Shown here piece by piece: positions 10,436-20,023 of a DNA stretch of 64,000 bases; position 1 is the stretch's first letter; each line of letters opens with the position of its first letter. The stretch spans positions 411,302 to 475,301 of the forward strand of contig NZ_QLMI01000002.1 of assembly GCF_003259835.1 (NCBI RefSeq). Reading direction: 5' to 3'. Below the pieces are notes generated by a model. That model worked only from the letters and a program-made list of their open reading frames with translations. It had not been told where the DNA came from and made no database searches. Both the position numbers and the translations under genes were made by a program. Origin of the DNA: Flavobacterium aquaticum (GTDB taxonomy: Bacteria > Bacteroidota > Bacteroidia > Flavobacteriales > Flavobacteriaceae).

Positions 10436-10786
10436 ATGCAAATTCAAGTAGTAAAATCGAAAATTCATAGAGTAACCGTAACGGGTGCCGATTTGAATTA
10501 TATAGGAAGTATCACCATCGACGAAGCACTAATGGAAGCTTCTAACATTATAGAAGGTGAAAAAGTACAAATCGTTAACATTAACAATGGTGAACGATTA
10601 GAAACGTATGCCATCAAAGGACCAAGAAATACTGGAGAAATCACATTAAACGGACCTGCGGCTCGCAAAGTACACCGTGGTGATATCGTTATCATCATTT
10701 CTTACGGAATTATGGACTTTGAAGAGGCTAAAAAGTTCAAACCTACTTTAGTTTTTCCTAACGAGAAAGATAATTCTTTAACCTAG
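10436..10786 (+). CDS. panD: Aspartate 1-decarboxylase
   Basis: PanD (116 aa, usual length) decarboxylates aspartate to beta-alanine, the second substrate of PanC. It is made as a proenzyme that self-cleaves between Gly and Ser to create the pyruvoyl cofactor; the site is in YIGSITID near residue 23. The family motifs [15 protein letters not shown] and [20 protein letters not shown] are present. It follows panC directly, and a good promoter overlaps the gap, so it can be read both with panC and alone. Confidence 0.97.
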   Translation: MQIQVVKSKIHRVTVTGADLNYIGSITIDEALMEASNIIEGEKVQIVNINNGERLETYAIKGPRNTGEITLNGPAARKVHRGDIVIIISYGIMDFEEAKKFKPTLVFPNEKDNSLT

Positions 10787-10787
10787 T

Positions 10788-11750
10788 TTGAAAGCTAGTA
10801 TTCGAAAATTTTTAAGTCTAACTATCCCACTTTTTATTGGGTTAGGCATAATTTATTATCAATACTCCACGCTTACACCCGAAGAATTAGAAAAAATTAA
10901 AATCAGTTTTATAAAAGCTGATTATTTCTACATTTATTTATCCCTTTTTATAGCGCTTTTCGGATTTTGGTCTAGAGCCTATCGCTGGAAATTTGCTTTA
11001 CAACACTTAGGATATCATACTAAATTTCATAACGATTTTTTTACGGTTTGTGTTTCATATTTGGTCAATTTAACCATTCCTCGCTCTGGTGAAGTATCAA
11101 GAGCCGCTTTGTTGAAAAAATATGAAGATGTCCCTTTCGATAAAGCATTTGGAACAATAGTAGCCGAACGAATTGTAGACATGTTGATTTTTTTACTTTT
11201 TGTAACTATTGGTTTTGTTTTGCAATTTGACACCATTTACCAATATCTAGTTAATAATGGAGTAAAATTTGAGACTTTAATTTGGGCTGGAATCTTAGGA
11301 ATTGTTTTATTTATCATTTTTATTTTGGTTTGGATTTATGCCGAATGGAAAATCATTTTAAAACTAAAACAAAAACTTTCAGGATTAATCGAAGGAATGC
11401 AAAGCATCTTAAAAATGAAAGACAAATGGAAGTATATTTTTCATTCATTCTTTATTTGGTTTTCTTACTTAGCGATGTTTTATGTAACCATTTTTGCCCT
11501 ACCTGAAACAGCTGATATTAGTTTTGATGTTGTAGTGATGGGATTTATTTTCGGAACACTAGCTGTAGGATTTACAAATGGTGGATTAGGCGCTTATCCT
11601 TTAGCGGTAGCTTCTATTTTAAGCTTGTACGGAATTTCGGAAGGAATTGGAACTGCTTTTGGTTATTTAATCTGGGTTTCTCAAACACTTTTAACCATTT
11701 TCCTAGGATTATTATCTTATTTGCTTTTACCTATTTTAAATAAAAAATAA
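10788..11750 (+). CDS. Lysylphosphatidylglycerol synthase transmembrane-like (UPF0104) membrane protein
   Basis: This 320-aa integral membrane protein has about eight hydrophobic segments and the family signatures WSRAYRWKFAL (near 62-72), YLVNLTIPRSGEVSRAALLKKYE and GTIVAERIVDML, ending with FTNGGLGAYPLAVASIL. These match the transmembrane half of MprF/AglD (LPG synthase TM family, UPF0104), often envelope lipid or glycolipid flippases. The aminoacyl-transfer domain is absent, so true LPG synthesis is unlikely. The start is a TTG one base after the panD stop; the hydrophobic core begins a dozen residues on and no in-frame ATG fits better. Substrate unknown. Confidence 0.8.
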   Translation: MKASIRKFLSLTIPLFIGLGIIYYQYSTLTPEELEKIKISFIKADYFYIYLSLFIALFGFWSRAYRWKFALQHLGYHTKFHNDFFTVCVSYLVNLTIPRSGEVSRAALLKKYEDVPFDKAFGTIVAERIVDMLIFLLFVTIGFVLQFDTIYQYLVNNGVKFETLIWAGILGIVLFIIFILVWIYAEWKIILKLKQKLSGLIEGMQSILKMKDKWKYIFHSFFIWFSYLAMFYVTIFALPETADISFDVVVMGFIFGTLAVGFTNGGLGAYPLAVASILSLYGISEGIGTAFGYLIWVSQTLLTIFLGLLSYLLLPILNKK

Positions 11751-11789
11751 ATTAGTAAATTGCTAATCTATTTAACCAAACTATTTAAA

Positions 11790-13004
11790 ATGAAAACCAA
11801 ACTTTTCCTTTTTGCTTTACTGGTATCGTCTTGTTTATTTGCACAGCGTACACCAGAAACCATCGAATCTAAGAAATTAGGCACACGAACTTTTACGGTT
11901 GTAACACCACCATCATACGCTACAAGTCCAGAGAAAAGCTACCCAACTTTATTAATTTTAGATGGCGAATACCTACTAGATCCTTTTGAAGGAATTTTAA
12001 AATATGGCGCTTATTGGGATGATTTACCTGAAATGATTATCATCGCAATTGATCAAAATAATGGAGAAACTCGTTTTGCAGATAGCGAATTTGACGAAGC
12101 AGGATTTCCATCGGGTACAGGAGCAAATTTCTTCGAATTCATAGGACAAGAATTATATCCGTATGTAGATAAAAAATATCGTACCATTCCTTTCCGAATG
12201 ATTGCAGGACATGATACAACAGCTGGTTTCTTAAATTTTTATCTTTACAAAGACAATCCAATTTTTAACGCTTATATTTCATTAGCTCCAGAAATGGCTC
12301 CAGAAATGGAAAAACGCGTAGCAGAACGTTTGGCTAAAATGACCAAACCTGTTTTCTATTATCAAGCAACAGGAGAAGGTGATTTAAAAGAAATCAACGA
12401 AAAAGCAGCGGAATTAGATGCTAATATCAAAGCTATTCCAAATGCTACTTTTAAATATCAAAACGATGCTTTCAAAGGCGCATCGCATTATTCGTTAGTG
12501 GCTAAAGCCATTCCAAATGCTATTTATTTTATTTTTGATGGTTACCAACCCATTTCAATGGTAGAATTTCAAGATAAAATTCTAAAATTAGATGCAGGTT
12601 ATACTGATTATTTGGTAGCGAAATACGACGAATTAGAAAAACGTTTCGGTTTTAAAATGAAACCAAGATTATCTGACTTTAAAGCTATTGAAGCTGCAAT
12701 CATGAAAAACAAAGCCTATAATGAGTTACTTCCTTTAAGTGATTACGCTAATAAACATTACCCTAAAACCACTTTAGGAACGTATCATGAAGCTGTGTAT
12801 TACGAAAAAACAGGTAACTACAAAAGAGCAATTAAAACCTATCAAAAAGCTTTTACACAAGAAGCAATTCGTGAATTAACTAAAGATTTCATGCTAAATC
12901 GTGCAGAAGCTTTAAAAGGAAAACCAGACAAACCAACTGAAGAAGCTCCAGCTGAAGTTCCAGCGGAAACTCCAACAGAAGAACCAACAGAAAAACAGGA
13001 ATAA
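11790..13004 (+). CDS. Secreted alpha/beta-hydrolase (esterase D/IroE-like fold) with altered nucleophile elbow
   Basis: I place the start at the ATG at 11790, which gives a clean signal peptide (MKTKLFLFALLVSSCLFAQ); an upstream in-frame codon at 11760 would add an unsuitable lead. The length is 404 aa. The body follows enterochelin-esterase/IroE-like hydrolases (YPTLLILDGEYLL, YAYVDKKYRT-like segment, the loop GASHYSLVAKAIPNAI with the catalytic-position His). The nucleophile elbow GHSxGG reads GHDTTA, so the serine position is Asp (about residue 142) and ordinary esterase chemistry is unlikely. A TPR-like stretch and a repetitive Pro/Glu/Thr tail end the protein. It lies 6 bases before radA. 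Confidence 0.75.
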   Translation: MKTKLFLFALLVSSCLFAQRTPETIESKKLGTRTFTVVTPPSYATSPEKSYPTLLILDGEYLLDPFEGILKYGAYWDDLPEMIIIAIDQNNGETRFADSEFDEAGFPSGTGANFFEFIGQELYPYVDKKYRTIPFRMIAGHDTTAGFLNFYLYKDNPIFNAYISLAPEMAPEMEKRVAERLAKMTKPVFYYQATGEGDLKEINEKAAELDANIKAIPNATFKYQNDAFKGASHYSLVAKAIPNAIYFIFDGYQPISMVEFQDKILKLDAGYTDYLVAKYDELEKRFGFKMKPRLSDFKAIEAAIMKNKAYNELLPLSDYANKHYPKTTLGTYHEAVYYEKTGNYKRAIKTYQKAFTQEAIRELTKDFMLNRAEALKGKPDKPTEEAPAEVPAETPTEEPTEKQE

Positions 13005-13010
13005 AACAAA

Positions 13011-14372
13011 ATGAGTAAAGTAAAAACGGCTTTCTTTTGCCAAAATTGTGGCACCCAATATTCAAAATGGCAAGGACAATGTAACGCTTGTAAAGAATGG
13101 AATACCATTGTAGAAGAATTGGTTCAAAAAGAAGAAAAAGTAGCTTGGAAAACCACTAGTGCTACTTCAAAAGCCGCAACTAAACCTTTACTAATTAAAG
13201 AAATAGATACCGCACAAGAAATCCGATTGAACACAACAGATAACGAGTTGAATCGGGTTTTGGGTGGCGGATTGGTTCCAGGTTCACTAACTTTGTTAGG
13301 TGGCGAGCCAGGAATTGGAAAAAGTACGTTACTGTTGCAAATTGCTTTAAAATTACCTTATAAAACCCTTTATGTTTCGGGTGAAGAAAGCCAAAAACAG
13401 ATTAAAATGCGTGCCGAACGTATTACTTCTAACGGCGATAATTGCTACATTTTAACCGAAACCAAAACCCAAAATATCTTCCGTCAAATTTTAGAGATTG
13501 AACCTGATATTATGATTATCGATTCGATTCAAACTTTACATACCGATTATATTGAATCGTCGGCAGGAAGTATTTCTCAGATTAGAGAATGCACAGCCGA
13601 GTTGATAAAATTTGCCAAAGAAACCAATACACCGGTACTTTTAATTGGACATATCACCAAAGACGGAACCATCGCTGGACCGAAGATTTTGGAACACATG
13701 GTCGATACTGTTTTACAATTTGAAGGCGACAGAAATCACGTGTACAGAATTTTACGTTCGTTAAAAAACCGTTTTGGTTCTACTGCCGAATTAGGTATTT
13801 ACGAAATGCAAGGCTCAGGTTTACGCGAAGTGGATAATCCATCTGAAATTTTGATTTCGCATAAAGACGAACAACTTTCAGGAACAGCCATTGCTACTAC
13901 TTTAGAAGGTATGCGTCCATTGATGATAGAGATTCAAGCATTAGTTAGCACCGCGGTTTATGGAACACCGCAACGCAGCACGACAGGTTACAACGCCAAA
14001 CGCTTGAACATGATTTTAGCAGTTTTAGAAAAACGCGCAGGATTTCGATTAGGAACAAAAGACGTTTTCCTAAACGTAACAGGTGGAATTTCAGTAGAAG
14101 ACACGGCGATTGATTTAGCGGTTGTGGCTGCCATTTTATCCTCGAACGAAGACATTGCTATTGCAGAAGGCTTTTGCTTTGCAGGAGAAGTGGGACTTTC
14201 AGGCGAAATTAGACCCGTTAACCGCATTGAACAACGCATTCAAGAAGCAGAAAAATTAGGCTTTACCACCATTTTTGTTTCCAAACACAATAAAATTTCG
14301 TTGAAAAACACTGGAATCAAAATTGTTTTAGTAGCGAAGATTGAAGATGTGGTGAGTGAGTTGTTTGGGTAA
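13011..14372 (+). CDS. radA: DNA repair protein RadA
   Basis: RadA (453 aa) is a RecA-family DnaB-like branch-migration helicase that processes recombination intermediates. It has the N-terminal zinc finger with Cys10, Cys13, Cys24 and Cys27, Walker A GGEPGIGKST at 97-106, Walker B-like IMIIDSIQTL, the RadA-specific KNRFG motif (LKNRFGSTAELGIYEM), and the C-terminal Lon-protease-like P domain (GFCFAGEVGLSGEIRPV). All key elements are intact. It ends the forward run started by panC. Confidence 0.97.
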   Translation: MSKVKTAFFCQNCGTQYSKWQGQCNACKEWNTIVEELVQKEEKVAWKTTSATSKAATKPLLIKEIDTAQEIRLNTTDNELNRVLGGGLVPGSLTLLGGEPGIGKSTLLLQIALKLPYKTLYVSGEESQKQIKMRAERITSNGDNCYILTETKTQNIFRQILEIEPDIMIIDSIQTLHTDYIESSAGSISQIRECTAELIKFAKETNTPVLLIGHITKDGTIAGPKILEHMVDTVLQFEGDRNHVYRILRSLKNRFGSTAELGIYEMQGSGLREVDNPSEILISHKDEQLSGTAIATTLEGMRPLMIEIQALVSTAVYGTPQRSTTGYNAKRLNMILAVLEKRAGFRLGTKDVFLNVTGGISVEDTAIDLAVVAAILSSNEDIAIAEGFCFAGEVGLSGEIRPVNRIEQRIQEAEKLGFTTIFVSKHNKISLKNTGIKIVLVAKIEDVVSELFG

Positions 14373-14411
14373 GTTCTCTTTTATAACTTAAAATTTTAAA
14401 AATTAAACGTA

Positions 14412-14672
14412 ATGGTATTCTTAACTAAATTTTTGACTATTTTATTTATTTTCTTAGTTGTGTTCTTTTGGAATAAATATATTGTTGAATTTGTATTGAA
14501 TCGTCCAGAAGAATTTCATAAAAAATACAATGCAAAAAATTTGGATAAACAACCCATTAAATTCTATCTCGAAAACAAAACTGCAATTATAAAGTTTGCA
14601 AAAGGGTTTTATTGGTTTGGATTTGTTGTAATAGCAATAATGATATTAATCGATTTTATTCCAAAAAAATAG
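14412..14672 (+). CDS. Small membrane protein, function unknown
   Basis: This 86-aa protein has two hydrophobic helices (about residues 3-20 and 64-82) flanking a basic stretch with the segment NRPEEFHKKYNAKNLD. I do not recognise a family. The reading frame, ATG and base composition look like the neighbours, and it lies 39 bases after radA. It is probably a real inner-membrane protein. Confidence 0.55.
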   Translation: MVFLTKFLTILFIFLVVFFWNKYIVEFVLNRPEEFHKKYNAKNLDKQPIKFYLENKTAIIKFAKGFYWFGFVVIAIMILIDFIPKK

Positions 14673-14733
14673 TTTAGTTGTTGATGTGTCAATTTTCTTG
14701 AAGCCGATAGAAAACACCACGCGAGATTGAGTT

Positions 14734-15060
14734 ATGAGTGATTTAAAAGAACGAAGGTTAAAAAGTCTTGATTACCAAATTCAAGAATTAGAAAACCGTC
14801 CCAATTATTATAAAAAATATTGGCTTAGGATAATTGTAATTGGTGTTTTAGTTACATTAATTGCTCCAGAATACACTGCTAAAAATTCTAAAAATTTAAT
14901 CTTTTATTTCGATTACAATTATCCATTATGTTATACTGTTGTAGCACTTTCTTATATTGTACTTTGTGCCATCATGCTATTAACTTTCACAATTCAAGAC
15001 AAGAAAAAGTTGAAGAAATTAAAAGAAGAACGGGATATGATTGATTTGTTTAGAAGTTAA
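14734..15060 (+). CDS. Small membrane protein with two helices, function unknown
   Basis: This 108-aa protein has a basic N-terminal coiled-coil-like stretch (LKERRLKSLDYQIQELENR), two hydrophobic segments (about 30-45 and 67-87) and a charged C-terminal helix rich in Lys and Glu. No family is recognised. It is flanked by another small membrane protein and a lipoprotein, which gives no functional clue. Confidence 0.55.
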   Translation: MSDLKERRLKSLDYQIQELENRPNYYKKYWLRIIVIGVLVTLIAPEYTAKNSKNLIFYFDYNYPLCYTVVALSYIVLCAIMLLTFTIQDKKKLKKLKEERDMIDLFRS

Positions 15061-15129
15061 ACTTAAGCAGATGAAAATATTATGAATAAATAATTTTAAA
15101 TTTGTAACAAAGAAATAAATCCGAATTAA

Positions 15130-15837
15130 ATGAAAGAAATATTACTAATCATCTTCCTTCAAATATCATTAACTGCTTGTAGCCAAAAAAATGAAACCCA
15201 AAATATAAAATCAAATAAACATATTGAGTATGATAAAGAAGGAAATATTTCTGTTGAAGGCAATCTAAAAGATCAAAAAAAACATGGCGTTTGGAAATTT
15301 TACAACAATAAAAAATTAGTTGATGTGAAAAAATTCAATGAAGATACTCTACAATATGTATTAGATGTTAATGATTATAACTACAAAGGTGTAATTATAA
15401 AAAAAATTAATTCCATCATACCATTACCTGAAAATTGGGAAACAAATCTAAATTTTGAAAACCCTAATACACTTTTAACATCTGTAAAAAAATGTGAAAC
15501 CGAATCGTATTGCCCAAATATTATAGTAACTTCTGAAGAACAAACTTCATCAAGTCTTGAAAAACATGTTAATGATTTCAAAAACCAAATAATTAATAAT
15601 TACAAGGATGTTAAAATATTAGAACTTAAAAAAAATCCCCTTTCAAAAGAAGAATCATTTCAAATGAAATATTCATACACACATAATAACATTGAACTTA
15701 TTTACATAATTTTTTGGATGAAAGACAATAAAAACATAACTACTTTCTGTGGTTCTTGTGAAAAAGTAGACTATACCAAATATTCATATTTATTTTACGA
15801 AATCGGAAATTCAATTAAGAAAATCAAAAATAATTGA
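15130..15837 (+). CDS. Lipoprotein with MORN-like opening repeat
   Basis: This 235-aa protein has a lipoprotein signal, MKEILLIIFLQISLTACSQ, with the lipobox Cys at residue 17. After it comes a YwqK/MORN-like pair: IEYDKEGNISVEGNLKDQKKHGVWKF, of the type that reads G-x-W-x-x-Y. The remainder (DYNYKGVIIKKINSIIPLPENWE and a Cys-containing region, CETESYCPN) is unrecognised. The protein is probably envelope-anchored. Its TGA stop directly abuts the mfd stop on the other strand, with no terminator between. Confidence 0.6.
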   Translation: MKEILLIIFLQISLTACSQKNETQNIKSNKHIEYDKEGNISVEGNLKDQKKHGVWKFYNNKKLVDVKKFNEDTLQYVLDVNDYNYKGVIIKKINSIIPLPENWETNLNFENPNTLLTSVKKCETESYCPNIIVTSEEQTSSSLEKHVNDFKNQIINNYKDVKILELKKNPLSKEESFQMKYSYTHNNIELIYIIFWMKDNKNITTFCGSCEKVDYTKYSYLFYEIGNSIKKIKNN

Positions 15838-18800
15838 TTAAATCCCCTCCAACAACTCCAGCGCCTTATTTACCGACTTAACATTATCAAAAGACAGTAA
15901 TAAACGTAAGCCGTTTTTGGTTTCTTTTTCTTTTATTTTACACACATTGCCGTTGCGTTGGGCAAATTGTAGCACTTTCATAAAACGGTTACTTTGGTAA
16001 AAATCACTTTGTTGGTCGCCAATGAAATAACCTATCATTTTACCTTGTTTCATCATCAAACGTTCAATTCCCATAGCGGTGGCTTTCCATTTGATGCGAA
16101 CGCTATTTAGTAACGCAATCGCTGGTTTTGGTAACGCGCCAAAGCGGTCAATTAGTTTTTGTTCAAATTGTTGTAACGTGGCTTCGTCTTTAATTTGGCT
16201 CAACTCGTTGTATAAATTCAAACGTTCTGTGATGTTGTTAATGTATTCATCTGGGAACAGCAATTCGAAATCGGTATCAATTTGAATGTCTTTGACAAAT
16301 TCTTTGGTTTCGATGTCGTTTTCTTCTTGGTACAAGTCTTTGAATTCGTTTTCTTTCAACTCGTCAATGGCTTCGTTCATGATTTTTTGGTAGGTATCAA
16401 AACCAATTTCGTTGATAAAACCACTTTGTTCTCCGCCTAATAAATCACCCGCACCACGAATTTCCAAATCTTTCATCGCAATGTTGAAACCGCTTCCTAA
16501 TTCGCTAAATTGCTCTAAAGCGGTGATACGCTTTTGTGCTTCACCTGTCATCATCGAATACGGTGGTGTAATGAAATAACAAAACGCTTTTTTATTACTT
16601 CTTCCCACACGACCACGCATTTGGTGCAAATCAGACAAACCGAAATTATTGGCATTATTGATGAAAATCGTATTCGCATTTGGTACATCTAAACCGCTTT
16701 CGATAATCGTAGTAGCAACCAAAACGTCAAATTCACCTTCCATGAAAGCTAACATCAATTCTTCTAATTTTTTTCCATCCATTTGACCGTGACCGATGCC
16801 TACTTTTGCTCCTGGCACCAAGCGTTGAATCATACCGGCAACTTCTTTGATGTTTTCAATTCGGTTATTGATGAAATAGACTTGTCCACCACGCTGAATT
16901 TCGTACGAAACCGCATCGCGAATGACTTCTTCATTAAAACGAATAACTTGCGTTTCAATCGGATAACGATTTGGCGGAGGCGTTGTAATTACCGATAAAT
17001 CACGAGCCGCCATCAACGAAAACTGCAACGTTCTCGGAATCGGAGTAGCGGTCAATGTTAAAGTATCGACATTCGTAGCAATTGTCTTCAATTTGTCTTT
17101 TACGTTGACACCGAACTTTTGTTCTTCGTCGATAATCAACAAACCTAAATCTTTAAACACGACATTTTTATTCACCAATTGATGTGTTCCAATCAAAATA
17201 TCGACTTTTCCTTCTTGCAGTTTTTGAAGTGTTTCCGATTTTTGTTTAGCAGTTCTAAATCGGTTCAAATAACTCACGGTAACTGGCATATCTTTCAAAC
17301 GTTCCGAAAATGTTCGGTAATGCTGATAGGCTAAAATAGTTGTTGGAACTAAAACTGCAACTTGTTTTCCATTATCCACCGCTTTAAAAGCAGCACGAAT
17401 CGCAACTTCTGTTTTTCCGAAACCAACATCACCACAGACTAATCGGTCCATTGGACGTTCGTTTTCCATATCCGCTTTTACATCGGCTGTTGCGGTAATT
17501 TGGTCGGGTGTATCTTCGTAAATGAACGAACTTTCTAATTCTTTTTGCAAATAACTATCGGGTGCAAACTGAAAACCTTTGTCTAATCTTCGCTTCGCAT
17601 ACAACTGAATTAAGTTGAACGCAATGTGTTTTACACGTGCTTTTGTCTTTTGTTTTAAGGCTTTCCAAGCGTTGCTTCCTAATTTGTAAATCTTTGGAGG
17701 CGTTCCATCTTTTCCGTTATATTTTGAGATTTTATGTAGCGAATGAATGCTCACATACACAATATCGTTATCGGCATAGACCAATTTTATGGCTTCTTGC
17801 GTTTTGCCTTCGACCTGAATTTTTTGCAAGCCACCAAACTTTCCTATTCCGTGATCGATGTGCGTTACATAATCGCCCACCGATAAAGAAGTCAATTCTT
17901 TTAACGTAATAGTTTGCTTTTTCGAATAACCATTTTTGATAGAAAACTTATGATATCGCTCAAAAATTTGATGATCGGTGTAACACGCTATTTGATTTTC
18001 TTCATCGATGAAACCTTCAAACAAAGGCAACACCATGGTTTTGTATTGTTTGCGAATGCTTTCATGATTGGCTTCATCAATATCTTCAAAAATATCATGA
18101 AAACGACTCGCCTGATTTTCATTAGAACAACACAGATAATTTTTGTAACCGTTGAAATGATTCTCGCTCAAATTATTTAACAACAAATCGAATTGTTTAT
18201 TGAACGAAGGTTGCGGCTGAAAGTGAAATTCGACTTTTTTATCAATTTTAAAAACCGCTTGATTGTGCAATTCAATTACTGAAAAATCAAGAGCTCTTTT
18301 CAAAAACTGCTTTTGATCTAAGAATAATTCTTCTGGTTTTGCGTGTTGAATGTCTTTGGATAATTTCTCGAAAGCTTCATTGGCTTTATCGAATAATTTA
18401 TCCAATTGTTGCCCTAATAATTCGGTGTTTTGAATCACTAAAACCGTTTTTTCGTTGATATAATCTAAGAAACTTTCGCGGTTTTCTTGCAACAATTTAT
18501 TCTCGACATTGGGGATAATCGAAATCTTTTTAAGCTTTTCAACTGATAATTGGGTTTCCACATCAAAACTTCGGATGCTATCTACTTCGTTGCCGAAAAA
18601 TTCAATTCGGTACGGATTATCATTGGAAAACGAAAACACGTCGATGATTCCACCACGAACAGAAAATTCACCTGGTTCGGTAACAAAATCAACGCGTTTG
18701 AAATTGTATTCGAATAAAGTTTCGTTGATAAAATCTATTGACAAATTATCTCCAACCGACAATTTCAACGTATTTTTCTCTAATTCTTTTCGAGTAACGA

Positions 18801-19191
18801 CTTTTTCAAAAATGGCTTCGGCATAGGAAACAATAATCGCAGGTTTTTTACGCGAATTGATTCGGTTTAAAACCTCAGCACGTAACAAAACATTAGCGTT
18901 ATCGGTTTCTTCAATTTGATAGGGTCTTCGGTACGAACTTGGGTAAAAAAGTACGTCTTCGGCATTAATTAATTGCTCCAAATCATTTAAATAATACGCC
19001 GCTTCTTCTTTATTACTGAATAAAATCAGGAAAGGAAGTTCGGATTTTTTAAACAGTGAATGTGCCACAAAAGACAACGACGAGCCGACCAAACCAGTCA
19101 TTTGAGACTTTTGGCGCGCTGCGAATGTACTTTCTAAAACGGCAATCTTTGGTGACTTATCGTAAATGGATATAATGTCGGATTTGCTCAA
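15838..19191 (-). CDS. mfd: Transcription-repair coupling factor
   Basis: Mfd (1117 aa) pushes stalled RNA polymerase off damaged DNA and recruits UvrA. Domains in order: the UvrB-homologous N-terminal module (LVGSSLSFVAHSL, SYAEAIFEKVV), the RNA polymerase-interaction domain (LKELTSLSVGDYVTHIDHGIGKFGGL), an SF2 translocase with Walker A GDVGFGKTEVA, IIDEEQKFGV in the DExx position, TLTATPIPRTLQFSLMAARDLSVI, and HQMRGRVGRS in motif VI, then the C-terminal TRCF domain. All helicase motifs are intact. It is probably co-transcribed with the upstream lipoprotein gene, 8 bases away. Confidence 0.97.
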   Translation of the reverse strand: MSKSDIISIYDKSPKIAVLESTFAARQKSQMTGLVGSSLSFVAHSLFKKSELPFLILFSNKEEAAYYLNDLEQLINAEDVLFYPSSYRRPYQIEETDNANVLLRAEVLNRINSRKKPAIIVSYAEAIFEKVVTRKELEKNTLKLSVGDNLSIDFINETLFEYNFKRVDFVTEPGEFSVRGGIIDVFSFSNDNPYRIEFFGNEVDSIRSFDVETQLSVEKLKKISIIPNVENKLLQENRESFLDYINEKTVLVIQNTELLGQQLDKLFDKANEAFEKLSKDIQHAKPEELFLDQKQFLKRALDFSVIELHNQAVFKIDKKVEFHFQPQPSFNKQFDLLLNNLSENHFNGYKNYLCCSNENQASRFHDIFEDIDEANHESIRKQYKTMVLPLFEGFIDEENQIACYTDHQIFERYHKFSIKNGYSKKQTITLKELTSLSVGDYVTHIDHGIGKFGGLQKIQVEGKTQEAIKLVYADNDIVYVSIHSLHKISKYNGKDGTPPKIYKLGSNAWKALKQKTKARVKHIAFNLIQLYAKRRLDKGFQFAPDSYLQKELESSFIYEDTPDQITATADVKADMENERPMDRLVCGDVGFGKTEVAIRAAFKAVDNGKQVAVLVPTTILAYQHYRTFSERLKDMPVTVSYLNRFRTAKQKSETLQKLQEGKVDILIGTHQLVNKNVVFKDLGLLIIDEEQKFGVNVKDKLKTIATNVDTLTLTATPIPRTLQFSLMAARDLSVITTPPPNRYPIETQVIRFNEEVIRDAVSYEIQRGGQVYFINNRIENIKEVAGMIQRLVPGAKVGIGHGQMDGKKLEELMLAFMEGEFDVLVATTIIESGLDVPNANTIFINNANNFGLSDLHQMRGRVGRSNKKAFCYFITPPYSMMTGEAQKRITALEQFSELGSGFNIAMKDLEIRGAGDLLGGEQSGFINEIGFDTYQKIMNEAIDELKENEFKDLYQEENDIETKEFVKDIQIDTDFELLFPDEYINNITERLNLYNELSQIKDEATLQQFEQKLIDRFGALPKPAIALLNSVRIKWKATAMGIERLMMKQGKMIGYFIGDQQSDFYQSNRFMKVLQFAQRNGNVCKIKEKETKNGLRLLLSFDNVKSVNKALELLEGI

Positions 19192-19199
19192 AACTTACT

Positions 19200-19802
19200 T
19201 TATTTTTTATCTGAAATTTCCATTTTCTTTCGCATTTCGTCTGGATTCGCATTTCTTGTGGTATCCAAAGCTTGCAACATCAATTCTTCTCCAATTTCCT
19301 TTGGAATCGCCTTTTTGATGATGATTTCATCCCATTGTTTGTATAAACCTTTGATTTCTTCGTTAATCTCTGGAATTAATTTAGCAATTCGTTGTTCTGG
19401 AATTACTCTTAAATTCATGAAAGTTTCAAGCGATTTTAACTTAGTATTCAAGGTTGTAATTCTACTTAAAATCTGAGGTTTGTTATATTCGAAAGGAACA
19501 GTCAAAGCCAAAGTGTCTGCTTTTTTTGACAAATTCTTTGTCTTCATTTGAAAAGCAGACAATGTAGATTGCGGTTTTTGAAGCATCTCGATTTCAAATT
19601 GACGCCATTCATTCCAACGATCTAAAGTAGTTGCAACTTCAGGTCGTGGTGTTGGAAAATTAAACTGCCACATTTTCGAAATGTTCTTAAAAACAGCTTC
19701 GTTTTTTTGAGCTACTTTTTGGGCTTCTAATTGTTGATTTTCACTTTCACAGGAAATTAAAGTCAAAACTAAAAGCGATAAACTATACAAGAAAACTTTC
19801 AT
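19200..19802 (-). CDS. Lipoprotein of unknown function upstream of mfd
   Basis: This 200-aa protein has the signal MKVFLYSLSLLVLTLISCESEN with the lipobox Cys near residue 18. The mature part is helical and charged with a Trp-rich segment (KMWQFNFPTPRPEVATTLDRWNEWRQF). No family is recognised; comparable small lipoproteins are common in Flavobacteria. It is the first gene of a unit with mfd (8-base gap) and has its own -7 box at 19820-19827. Confidence 0.7.
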   Translation of the reverse strand: MKVFLYSLSLLVLTLISCESENQQLEAQKVAQKNEAVFKNISKMWQFNFPTPRPEVATTLDRWNEWRQFEIEMLQKPQSTLSAFQMKTKNLSKKADTLALTVPFEYNKPQILSRITTLNTKLKSLETFMNLRVIPEQRIAKLIPEINEEIKGLYKQWDEIIIKKAIPKEIGEELMLQALDTTRNANPDEMRKKMEISDKK

Positions 19803-19819
19803 TCGGATAAATTAAAAAG

Positions 19820-19827
19820 CAAAGGTA
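19820..19827 (-). promoter_or_regulatory. -7 box for the lipoprotein-mfd unit
   Basis: TACCTTTG on the minus strand, 17 bases before the ATG, fits TAnnTTTG. No TTG is seen at the usual -33 distance. Confidence 0.5.
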
Positions 19828-19994
19828 CAAATGTTTGCCGAATGCTGTATTTTTTATAATACTATCTTAACACCAAATTTGTTAATCAATTAAGAAAAAC
19901 CATTTACAAGATGTTAATTTATTAAATATTTAAATTTAGGTCGAAATTTGTAAAAATATCACAAAAATCCAACAGCAAAATAAAGGCAAAATAG

Positions 19995-20002
19995 TATATT
20001 TG
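19995..20002 (+). promoter_or_regulatory. -7 box for the SDR gene
   Basis: TATATTTG fits TAnnTTTG and lies 21 bases before the ATG at 20024. It overlaps the upstream TTG codon at 20000, which would lie at or before the transcription start, so the ATG is preferred. Confidence 0.6.
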
Positions 20003-20023
20003 TTACCTCATTTACACAACAAA

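Noticed and set aside
12842..13108. Minus-strand frame of 88 aa across the esterase-like gene end and radA
   Set aside because: It is a mirror of the repetitive Pro/Glu/Thr codons and the RadA zinc-finger codons; no support as a gene.
15828..15850. Missing terminator between the 15130 lipoprotein and mfd stops
   Set aside because: The two stops abut directly, so convergent readthrough is possible, but no hairpin or other signal supports a further claim.
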